Source: Granulibacter bethesdensis (GTDB taxonomy: Bacteria; Pseudomonadota; Alphaproteobacteria; Acetobacterales; Acetobacteraceae). From it: 64,000 nucleotides of DNA. A program made the position numbers and the translations under genes. Numbering within the stretch: position 1 is the first letter of the stretch; each line of letters starts with the position of its first letter. Under the pieces are notes generated by a model, which did not search any database, had not been told where the DNA came from, and was given only the letters and a program-made list of their open reading frames with translations. Of the stretch, positions 1-11,449 are shown in pieces. The stretch lies in contig NZ_CP018192.1 of the NCBI RefSeq assembly GCF_001889525.1, positions 372,001 through 436,000 of the forward strand, read 5' to 3'.

Positions 1-1
1 G

Positions 2-973
2 CTGGAAGAAGCCCGTGCCGTGTGGCTGGCGCGTGATCTCATCAACACGCCTCCTAACCGGCTGGGACCGCAGGAGCTGGCGGAAGCCGTGCGCCGGATT
101 GGCCATGAGGCAGGCGCGGCAGTGGAAATCGTGACCGGTCCGGCGCTGGAGACAGCCTATCCGGCCATTGCCGCAGTGGGGGCAGGATCAGACCGGCCTC
201 CCGCTGTGGCCATTCTGCGTTGGCAGGGTAGCCGTGCGGATGAGACTTCTCCGCTGATCGCGCTGTGCGGCAAGGGGGTGGTATTCGACACGGGCGGGTA
301 TGATCTGAAGCCCTCCGCCGCCATGCTGCGGATGAAGAAAGATATGGGCGGTGCTGCGGTGATGTTGGCGGCGGCGCGGCTGATCATGCAGCGCAATCTG
401 CCGATCCGGCTGGTGCTGCGGATCGGATGCGTTGAAAATAGCGTCTCCGGTCGCGCTATGCGCCCATCCGATGTTTTGCGCACGCGCAGCGGACTGACGG
501 TCGAGGTCGGCAATACGGATGCTGAAGGCCGTTTGGTCCTGTGTGATCTTCTGGCAGAAGCTGCTGAAGAATCGCCTTCCCTGTTGGTGGATGCCGCCAC
601 CCTGACCGGGGCGGCTCGTGTCGCAGCCGGTCCTGATCTGCCAGTGCTGTTTTCCAACGATCCGCTCTGGGCGGAGCGACTGGAACGGGCGGGCGGTAAC
701 GTCTCCGATCCGGTCTGCCGGCTGCCTCTATGGGACGGGTATGATTCATGGCTGTCCAGCGATGTGGCAGATCTGAATAGCGTGTCCAGCCGTCCGTTTG
801 CCGGCGCGATTATTGCAGCCCTGTTTCTGCGCCGTTTCGTTCCGCCTGAGACTGCATGGGTGCATTATGACCTCTATGCATGGAACGATGAGAATAGGCC
901 GGGTCGTCCGCGTGGTGGTGAAGGCCAGATATTGCGCGGCTTTGTAGGTTCATTGTCTTATTATTACAAATAA
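2..973 (+). CDS. Leucyl aminopeptidase family (M17) protein, 5' truncated by window edge
   Basis: Cytosolic two-metal exopeptidase that removes N-terminal residues from peptides. The frame is open from base 2, so the N-terminal domain lies outside the window; about 324 codons are visible. Counting from the GTG at base 20, the family metal ligands are present: K85 in GKGVVFDTGG, D90 in the same block, D108 in KKDMGG, and D167/E169 in NTDAEGRL, with the catalytic Arg171 after them. The NTDAEGRL block is the M17 signature. The C-terminus is complete and ends in a TAA stop. It could be PepA itself or a shorter PepB-like paralogue; the missing N-terminus prevents a choice. Confidence 0.93.
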   Translation: MEEARAVWLARDLINTPPNRLGPQELAEAVRRIGHEAGAAVEIVTGPALETAYPAIAAVGAGSDRPPAVAILRWQGSRADETSPLIALCGKGVVFDTGGYDLKPSAAMLRMKKDMGGAAVMLAAARLIMQRNLPIRLVLRIGCVENSVSGRAMRPSDVLRTRSGLTVEVGNTDAEGRLVLCDLLAEAAEESPSLLVDAATLTGAARVAAGPDLPVLFSNDPLWAERLERAGGNVSDPVCRLPLWDGYDSWLSSDVADLNSVSSRPFAGAIIAALFLRRFVPPETAWVHYDLYAWNDENRPGRPRGGEGQILRGFVGSLSYYYK

Positions 974-1066
974 TTCATTACGAGAAGTTTTAAGAACGCG
1001 ATCGTCAATTTGATAGTATTTTCCTTTTAGCACAGACCATGCTGCATCGCAGATGTAGGGTCGGCT

Positions 1067-1091
1067 GCCATATAATCAGATAATATATGGC
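1067..1091. promoter_or_regulatory. Inverted repeat upstream of marR-like gene, candidate operator
   Basis: GCCATAT at 1067-1073 and ATATGGC at 1085-1091 are perfect inverted copies with an 11-base AT-rich spacer. They lie about 85 bases before the MarR-type start codon, in a 203-base gap with no other gene. MarR proteins bind palindromes of this size and often repress their own gene. Operator function is inference. Confidence 0.35.
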
Positions 1092-1176
1092 GGTTGCTGG
1101 ATAAAACATTTTGTAACTCGGCTGTTGAAACGATTTCTGCGATTGTCGCGTTACAAGCAGGGAAAGGATCATTATT

Positions 1177-1560
1177 ATGGCTAGTGTTAGCAATACGGAT
1201 CAAATGGTCGGCATTCTGCGCGACACGGTTGTTGCAATGGTGCGTCGTGACGGTCCCGATCTCTCCGCCCGGCAGCTTGGCGTTTTTCTGACATGCTACA
1301 TGCAGGATGGCGCTCATACGGTGCGTGGACTGGCGCAGGAACTGAATGTTTCCAAGCCCGCCATTACCCGTGCGCTCGATCGGCTGGGTGAGTTGGATTT
1401 GGCCCGTCGCAAAGTGGACCCGATGGATCGCCGCAGTGTGCTGGTGCAGCGAACCATGAAAGGCAACGCTTTCCTGCGCGATCTGCGTTCGATTATGGCC
1501 GAGGCAGCTGCCCCGCAGCGTCGCGGCAGCAACGAAGGACGACGCGTTGCGAATGGCTGA
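1177..1560 (+). CDS. MarR family transcriptional regulator
   Basis: A 127-residue winged-helix DNA-binding protein. The recognition helix region LAQELNVSKPAITRALDRL (about residues 54-72) and the wing with the DPMDRRS motif are typical of MarR proteins, which act as dimers and usually respond to small ligands. The ATG is preceded by GGAAAGGA at a good distance. The gene stands alone between the aminopeptidase and dnaN, about 200 bases from each, and a 25-base inverted repeat lies upstream. The C-terminal tail is short and basic. No ligand or target can be deduced. Confidence 0.85.
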   Translation: MASVSNTDQMVGILRDTVVAMVRRDGPDLSARQLGVFLTCYMQDGAHTVRGLAQELNVSKPAITRALDRLGELDLARRKVDPMDRRSVLVQRTMKGNAFLRDLRSIMAEAAAPQRRGSNEGRRVANG

Positions 1561-1774
1561 TTTCTGCCCGCTACCTGTTTCCGACCGCTGCCATCAATTC
1601 TGACCCGATGGTATGCGGGGCGGGTGTCTGCCCGCTCATAAAGACATGAAAGCGGACTGATATAGGCGATCTGGGCAAGGCGGCCTTTTCCATCGGGAAA
1701 AGCGTTGCTAGTCTCGTCGCCCCCGCAGCCGGGCGCTCATGCATGGTGCTGTGGGCGCTGGCAGGATTGAAGCA

Positions 1775-2902
1775 ATGAAGTTCAAGGCCGAACGCGCTGT
1801 GCTCCTTAAGGCGCTGGCGCATGTTCAAAGCGTGGTCGAGAAGCGGAACACCATTCCGATTCTGGCCAATGTGCTTCTTGAGGTGAAAGACGGTTCCCTT
1901 CGGTTCACCGCAACCGATATGGAAATTGCCATTGTCGAGGATGTTCCCGCAGAGGGCTTTCGTGATGGTGCTGTAACGGCTCCGGCTGGTACGCTCTACG
2001 AAATTGTCCGCAAGCTGCCTGACGGGGCGGATGTGGAGCTCGATCATCAAGCCGGTGATCAGCAATTGATGCTGAAATCCGGCCGCTATGCCACAAAGTT
2101 GGTGGTGTTGCCGACCGATGATTTCCCCAGCATGACCACGGGTGCACTGCCGCATCAATTCAAGCTGGCAGGCAATGTGCTGAGGGGGTTGATAGACCGC
2201 ACACGCTTTGCCATCAGCACTGAAGAAACCCGTTATTATCTGAACGGTATTTATTTTCATGCGGCCCAGGGTGGCCCGGATGGAGCCGCCCTTCGTGCCG
2301 TTGCGACGGATGGCCATCGTCTGGCGCGCGTCGAGGAGCCTTTGCCGGAAGGCGCGCTCGGTATGCCGGGAGTGATAGTGCCACGTAAAACGGTCGCGGA
2401 ATTGCGCAAGCTTCTGGATGAAGTAACGGATACGGTCGATGTCGCCCTTTCCGATACCCGTATTCAGTTTGTGGCGGGACCAGTCACCCTGACCAGCAAA
2501 CTGATCGACGGTACGTTCCCGGAATATGAGCGTGTGATCCCCAAAGATAACGACAAGATTCTGCGGGTGGGGAAAAATGATTTCTCCGCTGCTGTGGCCC
2601 GTGTCGCGGCTATTTCTTCCGAGCGCTCCCGTCCAGTGAAAATGGCGCTCGACCGCAATCTGCTGGTATTGTCTGCCTCCAGCCCGGATCAGGGAACCGC
2701 GACGGAGGAACTGGATGGTGACCGCATCCAGTATGAAGCCGGGGCGCTGGAGATTGGTTTCCAGGCGCGTTATCTGAACGACATTACCGATCAGATCGCC
2801 GAGGAAGTTGAGTTCCGCTTTGCCGATGGCTCAGCTCCGACCGTGGTGCAGGATGCGGCGGATTCCAGTGCGCTTTATGTGCTGATGCCGATGCGCGTCT
2901 GA
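1775..2902 (+). CDS. dnaN: DNA polymerase III beta subunit (sliding clamp)
   Basis: The ring-shaped processivity clamp that tethers DNA polymerase III to DNA. The 375-residue length matches three repeated clamp domains. The N-terminus MKFKAERAVLLKALAHVQ and the internal NTIPILANVLLE are typical of alphaproteobacterial DnaN, and the C-terminal YVLMPMRV is the classic clamp ending. An ATG 36 bases upstream is in frame, but the chosen ATG at 1775 gives the family N-terminus. The gene is followed by recF and gyrB, a conserved order. dnaA is not immediately upstream, as is common in this family. Confidence 0.97.
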   Translation: MKFKAERAVLLKALAHVQSVVEKRNTIPILANVLLEVKDGSLRFTATDMEIAIVEDVPAEGFRDGAVTAPAGTLYEIVRKLPDGADVELDHQAGDQQLMLKSGRYATKLVVLPTDDFPSMTTGALPHQFKLAGNVLRGLIDRTRFAISTEETRYYLNGIYFHAAQGGPDGAALRAVATDGHRLARVEEPLPEGALGMPGVIVPRKTVAELRKLLDEVTDTVDVALSDTRIQFVAGPVTLTSKLIDGTFPEYERVIPKDNDKILRVGKNDFSAAVARVAAISSERSRPVKMALDRNLLVLSASSPDQGTATEELDGDRIQYEAGALEIGFQARYLNDITDQIAEEVEFRFADGSAPTVVQDAADSSALYVLMPMRV

Positions 2903-2957
2903 GGGGTCACCGCTGGCTATCTCTCTTCCCGCAGCTGCAGCGGCGGCTTTCTCCAGC

Positions 2958-4079
2958 GTGGAGGGGCCTTTGCCCCATATCCTGACGCTGACACTGACCA
3001 GCTTCCGAAATTATGCATCGCTGGCATGGTCTCCGCCGCCGGGGCTGGTGGGGGTTGTCGGCCCTAATGGCAGCGGCAAGACCAATTTGCTGGAGGCGAT
3101 TTCCCTGCTTTCCCCCGGTCGCGGGCTGCGCAATGCCCGCACGGACCAGCTTGCAAGGCAGGGGGAGGGGGGAGATGGCAGTTGGGCAGTGCATGCCCGG
3201 ATTCTGTCCCCGACAGGGCCGGTAGAACTGGCAACCGGCGTCCTCCCCGGCAATGAGCGTCGTCAGGTGCGGATTGATGGCGATGTCATGCGTGGTCAGG
3301 CCGAACTGGGCGAACATATCACCACAGTCTGGCTGACCCCGCAGATGGATCGGCTGTTTCAGGAGGGCCCTGCCGGACGTCGGCGCTTTCTCGATCGTCT
3401 GGTTTATGGGCTGGAACCGGCGCATGCACGGGAAGTCGCGGCTCAGGCGGCGAGTCTCACGGAACGGGCGCGGCTGCTGGCTATGTGGGCCGATCCGGCC
3501 TGGCTGGCAGCGGTTGAGGATTCCATTGCCCGTCATGCGACGGCGGTGACGGCTTCACGCCTTGCTTATGTCACACGGTTGAATGATGTTCTGGCTCAGG
3601 GAGGCGCAGGAGGTTTTCCGTCTGCAAGGCTGGATCTGAACTGCGCCATTGCCACCCGTCTTTCCCGCCATCCGGCGGTCGAGGTTGAGGACTGGCTGCG
3701 TGCCGCCTTGCGTGACAGCCGCGAGACTGATGGAAAGAGTGGCACGCAGGGAATAGGTGCCCATCGCAGTGATCTGCTGATGAAGGATGCGGCAACCGGC
3801 CGCTCGGCGTCGATTGCCAGTACCGGGCAGCAGAAAGCCCTGCTGATCGGGGTGACTTTGGGTCATGCCGTCCTGTTGCGGGCGGTGAGAGGGCGGCCGC
3901 CTGTGATGCTGCTGGATGAGCCTATGACCCATCTGGATGCCGAACGCCGGAAGCTTTTGCTGACGGCATTGAGGGGGCTGGGTGGACAAGGTTTTCTGAC
4001 AGCGACAGACCGCGATGCGTTCGATGCGAATTTATCCTGTGTGACCTGTCTGGAAGGATGCCTGCACCCGGTATCCTAG
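2958..4079 (+). CDS. recF: DNA replication/repair protein RecF
   Basis: SMC-like ATPase that binds gapped DNA and helps load RecA in the RecFOR pathway. The 373 residues contain Walker A GPNGSGKTN (residues 35-43), the ABC-type signature region STGQQKALLIG, and Walker B LLDEPMTHLDAERR near the C-terminus. The start is a GTG at 2958, 55 bases after the dnaN stop. Co-transcription with dnaN and gyrB is likely. The gene is complete and ordinary for the family. Confidence 0.96.
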   Translation: MEGPLPHILTLTLTSFRNYASLAWSPPPGLVGVVGPNGSGKTNLLEAISLLSPGRGLRNARTDQLARQGEGGDGSWAVHARILSPTGPVELATGVLPGNERRQVRIDGDVMRGQAELGEHITTVWLTPQMDRLFQEGPAGRRRFLDRLVYGLEPAHAREVAAQAASLTERARLLAMWADPAWLAAVEDSIARHATAVTASRLAYVTRLNDVLAQGGAGGFPSARLDLNCAIATRLSRHPAVEVEDWLRAALRDSRETDGKSGTQGIGAHRSDLLMKDAATGRSASIASTGQQKALLIGVTLGHAVLLRAVRGRPPVMLLDEPMTHLDAERRKLLLTALRGLGGQGFLTATDRDAFDANLSCVTCLEGCLHPVS

Positions 4080-4168
4080 AGGATAGACTCCTCTTTTCAG
4101 CCCGATGGGGCAGCTTGATGGGGCAAGCCTCGGTTAGGGCTGTCCCTCGGGGGGATAGTCGAGTATAA

Positions 4169-7370
<3,202 letters not shown>

Positions 7371-7403
7371 GACACAGGATCGACAGCAGCGGTTTTTTCC
7401 AAG

Positions 7404-9170
7404 CTACTGCATCAGCACGGCGTGGATCAGATTATCTCCTGACGCAAGCTTGGTTCCGTCCGATGTATAGATGTCGAGATATTTGCCGCTGTTGAGAAGA
7501 TATCGCGTTGTCGTATCGCTTGTGGGATAGGTACGGGTGATGCCTTCCTGCTGACCGATCAGCGCAATACGATCGTGATTCGGGTCAAAATTGTTAATCG
7601 TCAGTGGCCCGGATGCCAGGCTGTTGACCCAGACGGTATCATCTCCTGCGCCCATCACGATGGAAACGGTACCCCCACCGAGAGCCGGTCTGGTGGCTCC
7701 AAAACCGATCGAGACAAAATCCCCGGCACTTCCCAGTTGCAGGCTGGCATCCTCGTGACCAAGGAAAATAGCGCTTTTCACGCCGCCCCCGACGAAATTC
7801 AGAGTCTGATCCTGGTTAAGACCATCGCCAATCACCCAATGGCGATATGTGCTGTCTCCCGCGGGCTGAAGAGTTGAGGCTTCCGTGCGATAGGAAAGCG
7901 TCCCGGCTGATCCCAGAAACACAAGCTGCTGACCGGTTCCTCCCGTCACGGTGTCATTCCCCGTGGACAGAACCGGCACGCTATAACCGCTGCCTCCGAC
8001 CAGTTTCATGCCGGGACCATTGGCAAAAATGAAACCATCCGCCGATCCTGCGTAAACAGTATCGTTGTTGCTGATGACGACATTGGTATGAAGTGTCTGA
8101 CCATTCATATCAATGGATGTGTTGCCGGATGGGGATGCAAACCACCACTGGGTTTTTGCCGTGCTGGCAAGCCCGGTATCGTACACTGTCTGATAGTTGT
8201 TGGAGAGGGTGACAAATTTTGAATTTGCCATGGAAGGGTCAAAATTCTGGTCGGTGTCACGGGAAATGACTGGATCGGCGATGTCGAAAGTCGCTCCTGA
8301 GCCATCAAGGGACTCACCGCCGTAGAAATATGAACCAAGATTCCAGAGAGACATGTTCATCAGGGATGATGAATACGATGAGTGTTCCAAAGCAAGATTT
8401 CTGGCCAGATCTACGACAGCGGAATTCAGATCAATTGTAATATGATGCAAGGCCCCCTGATCTTCTCCCCATTTCAGATAATCCCCGCCTGCATCAGAGG
8501 AAAGTGCATTCCAGGCAAAATTGGTGCCTGCAAAATAAAGGCGCCCCCATGAAGGTGGGGCACCACGGGAATCTGCCAGTGGAAACTGCAGAAAACCGTT
8601 CAAAGTCGGCAGAGTAGCATTATAATTCGGGTTGGACTGACTGTTAAAAGCAATCGTAAACGAATTCAGTCCAAAGGTTGCACCTTGTCCGCGGCCAGTC
8701 TGGAAAATCTCTGACAGGCGTTGTTGAGAAGAAAAAGTAATTTGTTTGTCGAAGGTGTAGTTTGATGCCGCATTAAGCGAGGTCGACAAAAACAGATTGC
8801 GGCCTCCGGGGGATGTATCGCCCATATTGGCGGAAGAACCGTCCTGCCCATCTATCGTCGTAATACGATACGTCCATTGACCAGGCGAACCATAGACGGA
8901 CAAAGCCATTGTCGAGGCTTCGTTGGTCCATGTGTAATCAGCGGTCCCCAGAACATTGTCGGCATAAAGTGGGTTTCCAGCGGTATAGATCGAAGGATTC
9001 AGAAAACTTTCGGAGTGCCATTGGATGATGTCCCACTGAGAATTCACAGTATAGGGAAGCGCAGGAGGACGCGCATAATATTCTGCTCTGCCATTATCGA
9101 CAGAGCCAGTATTAAACCTGAAGCGGGGAGAAAGGAGGCTTGGATTATTGAAAGCCGATATTTTGGGCAT
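7404..9170 (-). CDS. Large beta-rich protein with RTX-like C-terminal repeats, function unknown
   Basis: A 588-residue protein with no N-terminal signal peptide. The first two thirds are rich in Ser, Asn, Tyr and Gly with predicted beta character, somewhat like secreted carbohydrate-binding or hydrolase-like folds, but no catalytic motif was recognised. The last third has degenerate glycine/aspartate repeats (STGNDTVTGGTGQQLVF, GSAGDFVSIGFG, MGAGDDTVWVNS) and a C-terminal block INNFDPNHDRIAL, as in proteins exported by type I secretion. Export by that route is inference; no ABC/HlyD/TolC genes are nearby. It diverges from the AT-rich glycosyltransferase across a 309-base gap, and both look like accessory genes. 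Confidence 0.6.
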   Translation of the reverse strand: MPKISAFNNPSLLSPRFRFNTGSVDNGRAEYYARPPALPYTVNSQWDIIQWHSESFLNPSIYTAGNPLYADNVLGTADYTWTNEASTMALSVYGSPGQWTYRITTIDGQDGSSANMGDTSPGGRNLFLSTSLNAASNYTFDKQITFSSQQRLSEIFQTGRGQGATFGLNSFTIAFNSQSNPNYNATLPTLNGFLQFPLADSRGAPPSWGRLYFAGTNFAWNALSSDAGGDYLKWGEDQGALHHITIDLNSAVVDLARNLALEHSSYSSSLMNMSLWNLGSYFYGGESLDGSGATFDIADPVISRDTDQNFDPSMANSKFVTLSNNYQTVYDTGLASTAKTQWWFASPSGNTSIDMNGQTLHTNVVISNNDTVYAGSADGFIFANGPGMKLVGGSGYSVPVLSTGNDTVTGGTGQQLVFLGSAGTLSYRTEASTLQPAGDSTYRHWVIGDGLNQDQTLNFVGGGVKSAIFLGHEDASLQLGSAGDFVSIGFGATRPALGGGTVSIVMGAGDDTVWVNSLASGPLTINNFDPNHDRIALIGQQEGITRTYPTSDTTTRYLLNSGKYLDIYTSDGTKLASGDNLIHAVLMQ

Positions 9171-9479
9171 AAAAAATAAGGCTTTCTTTGAAAGGTAGGA
9201 ATATTACGGATCAATCATCATTTTGTTGATGATTTTATTATATATATAAACTTATAGTTGAAAAACAACCAATTATTTTTAGAAATTTAAAGAATAGATT
9301 CATTTATTTATGAAAAAAATCTTTAAACTATAATTTATAGTATAAAAATGGAAATTTATAGTGTATGAAAATATTATTATGGTTTTTATTGTAAAAATAT
9401 TTACTAAACTTAATTAAAATATTATTTTTTTGAAGCAGTCGTTAAACTGTCATATAAGCAGTGATATCTATAAAAATTT
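9171..9479. other. AT-rich divergent intergenic region
   Basis: This gap separates the leftward RTX-like gene and the rightward glycosyltransferase. It is overwhelmingly A and T, in sharp contrast to most flanking genes, with many runs of A and T. It probably holds the promoters of both genes and has the character of H-NS/MucR-type silenced foreign DNA. No coding sequence, RNA gene or clear repeat was found in it. Confidence 0.6.
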
Positions 9480-9488
9480 GTGGACAGT

Positions 9489-10454
9489 ATGAATATTATT
9501 GGAATAACAAGAGTATTTAATGAAGATGATATTATTGAATCATTTGTCCGTCATCATTCTATTTTCTTTAATTCCCATATATTCATTGACAATGGAAGTT
9601 CAGATCAAACAGTTGATATATTAATAAAATTAAAAAATGAGGGATTTAATATTATTCTTTTTGAAAATAAATCTATTATTTTTCAGGAAATGCAAATCAA
9701 TACAGAATTTTATAAATTTGCAAATAATATGAGTCCGGATTGGATTATGTATATTGATGCAGATGAATTTATAGACATAAGAAATAGTGAAAATCTGTTT
9801 TATGAAACGCTCAAAATTCAGAAAGAAGACATTGAAAGCGTTTTGTTTGAGCTGAACAATTATCAAAATACTTTTGAAGATGATCGTGATGAAATTGCAG
9901 TGCCTGTCAGAATTACCCATCGTCTGCCATATGGATCCAATGTCTGGAAAACCGCTGTCAGGGGACAAATCCGGTCAAATGTGGTTATCGAAGCTGGTAA
10001 TCACGGGGTTATCATAGATGAGCGTTATGCTCGAGATTGCAAAAGCCATCAGGTAAAACTTGCCCATTTCAATAGACGCTCTGTCTGGCAGGAATTAACA
10101 AAGATTATTATCGGTCATCTGAAAGCAATCAGTACAGGAAAAGAAGCAAAAGAAAGAAACTGGTCTGCTCATTATAAACCATTTTACGAAAAAATTAAAA
10201 ACAACCCGTGGGAAATATTTAAAAGTGATTATCTTTTATCGAAAGACAATAAAAATGGACAATATTTTTATGATCCCATGAACTATTTGGGCGGTGATTT
10301 GAGATATACGAATAAAACTGACTATGATATGAGAAGTATTATATCAATAATAAATTATTTTGAAAATCTTTCACAAAGCCATGGAGATATCGTTGATCTG
10401 TTAAGAGAAAATAATATTGAGAGCATGCATTCTGTCATCAGAAGAATATTTTAA
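9489..10454 (+). CDS. Glycosyltransferase family 2-like protein (GT-A fold), AT-rich
   Basis: About 321 residues. The N-terminus IIGITRVFNEDDIIESFVRHH, the FIDNGSSDQTVDIL block and the metal-binding YIDADEFI (DAD/DxD type) identify a GT-A nucleotide-sugar glycosyltransferase of the Glyco_tranf_2_4/DUF23-like group. It probably transfers sugars to a surface glycan. The GTG at 9480 is also possible as a start, but the ATG at 9489 begins immediately before the core fold; neither has a strong ribosome binding site. Codon use is markedly AT-rich (AAA, AAT, ATA), unlike its neighbours, so recent acquisition is likely. No cytosolic partner genes are adjacent. Confidence 0.8.
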   Translation: MNIIGITRVFNEDDIIESFVRHHSIFFNSHIFIDNGSSDQTVDILIKLKNEGFNIILFENKSIIFQEMQINTEFYKFANNMSPDWIMYIDADEFIDIRNSENLFYETLKIQKEDIESVLFELNNYQNTFEDDRDEIAVPVRITHRLPYGSNVWKTAVRGQIRSNVVIEAGNHGVIIDERYARDCKSHQVKLAHFNRRSVWQELTKIIIGHLKAISTGKEAKERNWSAHYKPFYEKIKNNPWEIFKSDYLLSKDNKNGQYFYDPMNYLGGDLRYTNKTDYDMRSIISIINYFENLSQSHGDIVDLLRENNIESMHSVIRRIF

Positions 10455-10472
10455 TTAAACAGCAGATCATAG

Positions 10473-11447
10473 CTATTTTTTACTTTCCTGCTGCTGAACA
10501 AAAATGGCTTTGTGCATGAAGGAAATCCATACTCGTCGGGTAGCCAGATAATCGGTTCCCAGCAGCATATCGCCCCCTGGTAATGTGATATCGCCGACAG
10601 CGATGGGCTGGTTCAGGAATTCCTCCCTACCGACGGTCAGTCTGTCAAAGGCATGGCGATAGATGGAAACTGGATGCATATCCATGCCTGATCCATGATT
10701 CAGCACGTCATCCGGGTGGAGGGTTTCTCCAGCCTTATGGGTGCTGGCCAGGGTGATGACGGATATCGAGGCTCCACTATCAAGAATAGCTGTCAGAGAG
10801 GTGTTATCAACGTACACCGGCAGTCGAACCAGCGCGTTCCGCCAGTCGGTATGCAGGGGTAAGGCGGCATATTGACCTTTCCATGGCAGAAAAGCACCGC
10901 TGCATGCTTCGCTGTCGTAAAGATCCAGCGTGCGATGAGGAATATCGAGCGCAATGTCATATTGGCCCAGTATATCGAGGCCGAGCAGGCCCACTGCCGG
11001 AGAGGCAGTACCCTCGATCTCCGGAACACCTGCGACCGCCAGGCTGATATCATGGATGCTGGCCTGACCGAGTTGCAACGTATGCAGCTGAACATTGGCA
11101 TGGCTGTACAAACCACCGATGCCCTGGATGATGGAGGACTGGGTCGGATCAGGCGCCAGATGCAGTTTCTGAATGGCATTGACGGCAATGACAGTTGCGG
11201 CTGCACCCGTATCCACGATCATCGTTGCTGGCTGATCGTCAATGATGACTGGTACGGCGAAAAGATGTCCATACGGGATCAGCGTCAGATGGGCATGGCG
11301 CGTCAGTTCGCAACGGGATCCAGCTGAGGCATCGCAGGCGGACAGTAACAAGGGCAGCCACCACCACCCACCACGCCGCATGCCGATAGCTTTCAGCAAG
11401 GATCTGATCAGGCTCTGTGCTGTATAACGCAGGGTGTGGCTCCACAT
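10473..11447 (-). CDS. Retropepsin-like aspartyl protease, predicted lipoprotein
   Basis: A 324-residue protein with two aspartic protease motifs, MIVDTGAAATVI (Asp79) and AILDSGASISVI (about residue 220), so one chain may form a two-lobed active site. The N-terminus has a hydrophobic stretch followed by a lipobox LLSAC (Cys38), which predicts attachment to a membrane facing the periplasm. A start at the internal ATG for MRRGGWWW would give a more usual signal length. The gene begins two bases after the radA stop, so it is probably co-transcribed with radA, although no functional connection is known. Substrates are unknown. Confidence 0.75.
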   Translation of the reverse strand: MWSHTLRYTAQSLIRSLLKAIGMRRGGWWWLPLLLSACDASAGSRCELTRHAHLTLIPYGHLFAVPVIIDDQPATMIVDTGAAATVIAVNAIQKLHLAPDPTQSSIIQGIGGLYSHANVQLHTLQLGQASIHDISLAVAGVPEIEGTASPAVGLLGLDILGQYDIALDIPHRTLDLYDSEACSGAFLPWKGQYAALPLHTDWRNALVRLPVYVDNTSLTAILDSGASISVITLASTHKAGETLHPDDVLNHGSGMDMHPVSIYRHAFDRLTVGREEFLNQPIAVGDITLPGGDMLLGTDYLATRRVWISFMHKAIFVQQQESKK

Positions 11448-11449
11448 GA

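Noticed and set aside
1561-1774. Possible replication origin near dnaN
   Set aside because: No cluster of DnaA boxes (TTATCCACA-like) was seen here or in the gap before marR, and dnaA is absent.
1571-2317. A 248-codon minus-strand frame over the start of dnaN
   Set aside because: It overlaps the clamp gene in full and lacks any family pattern.
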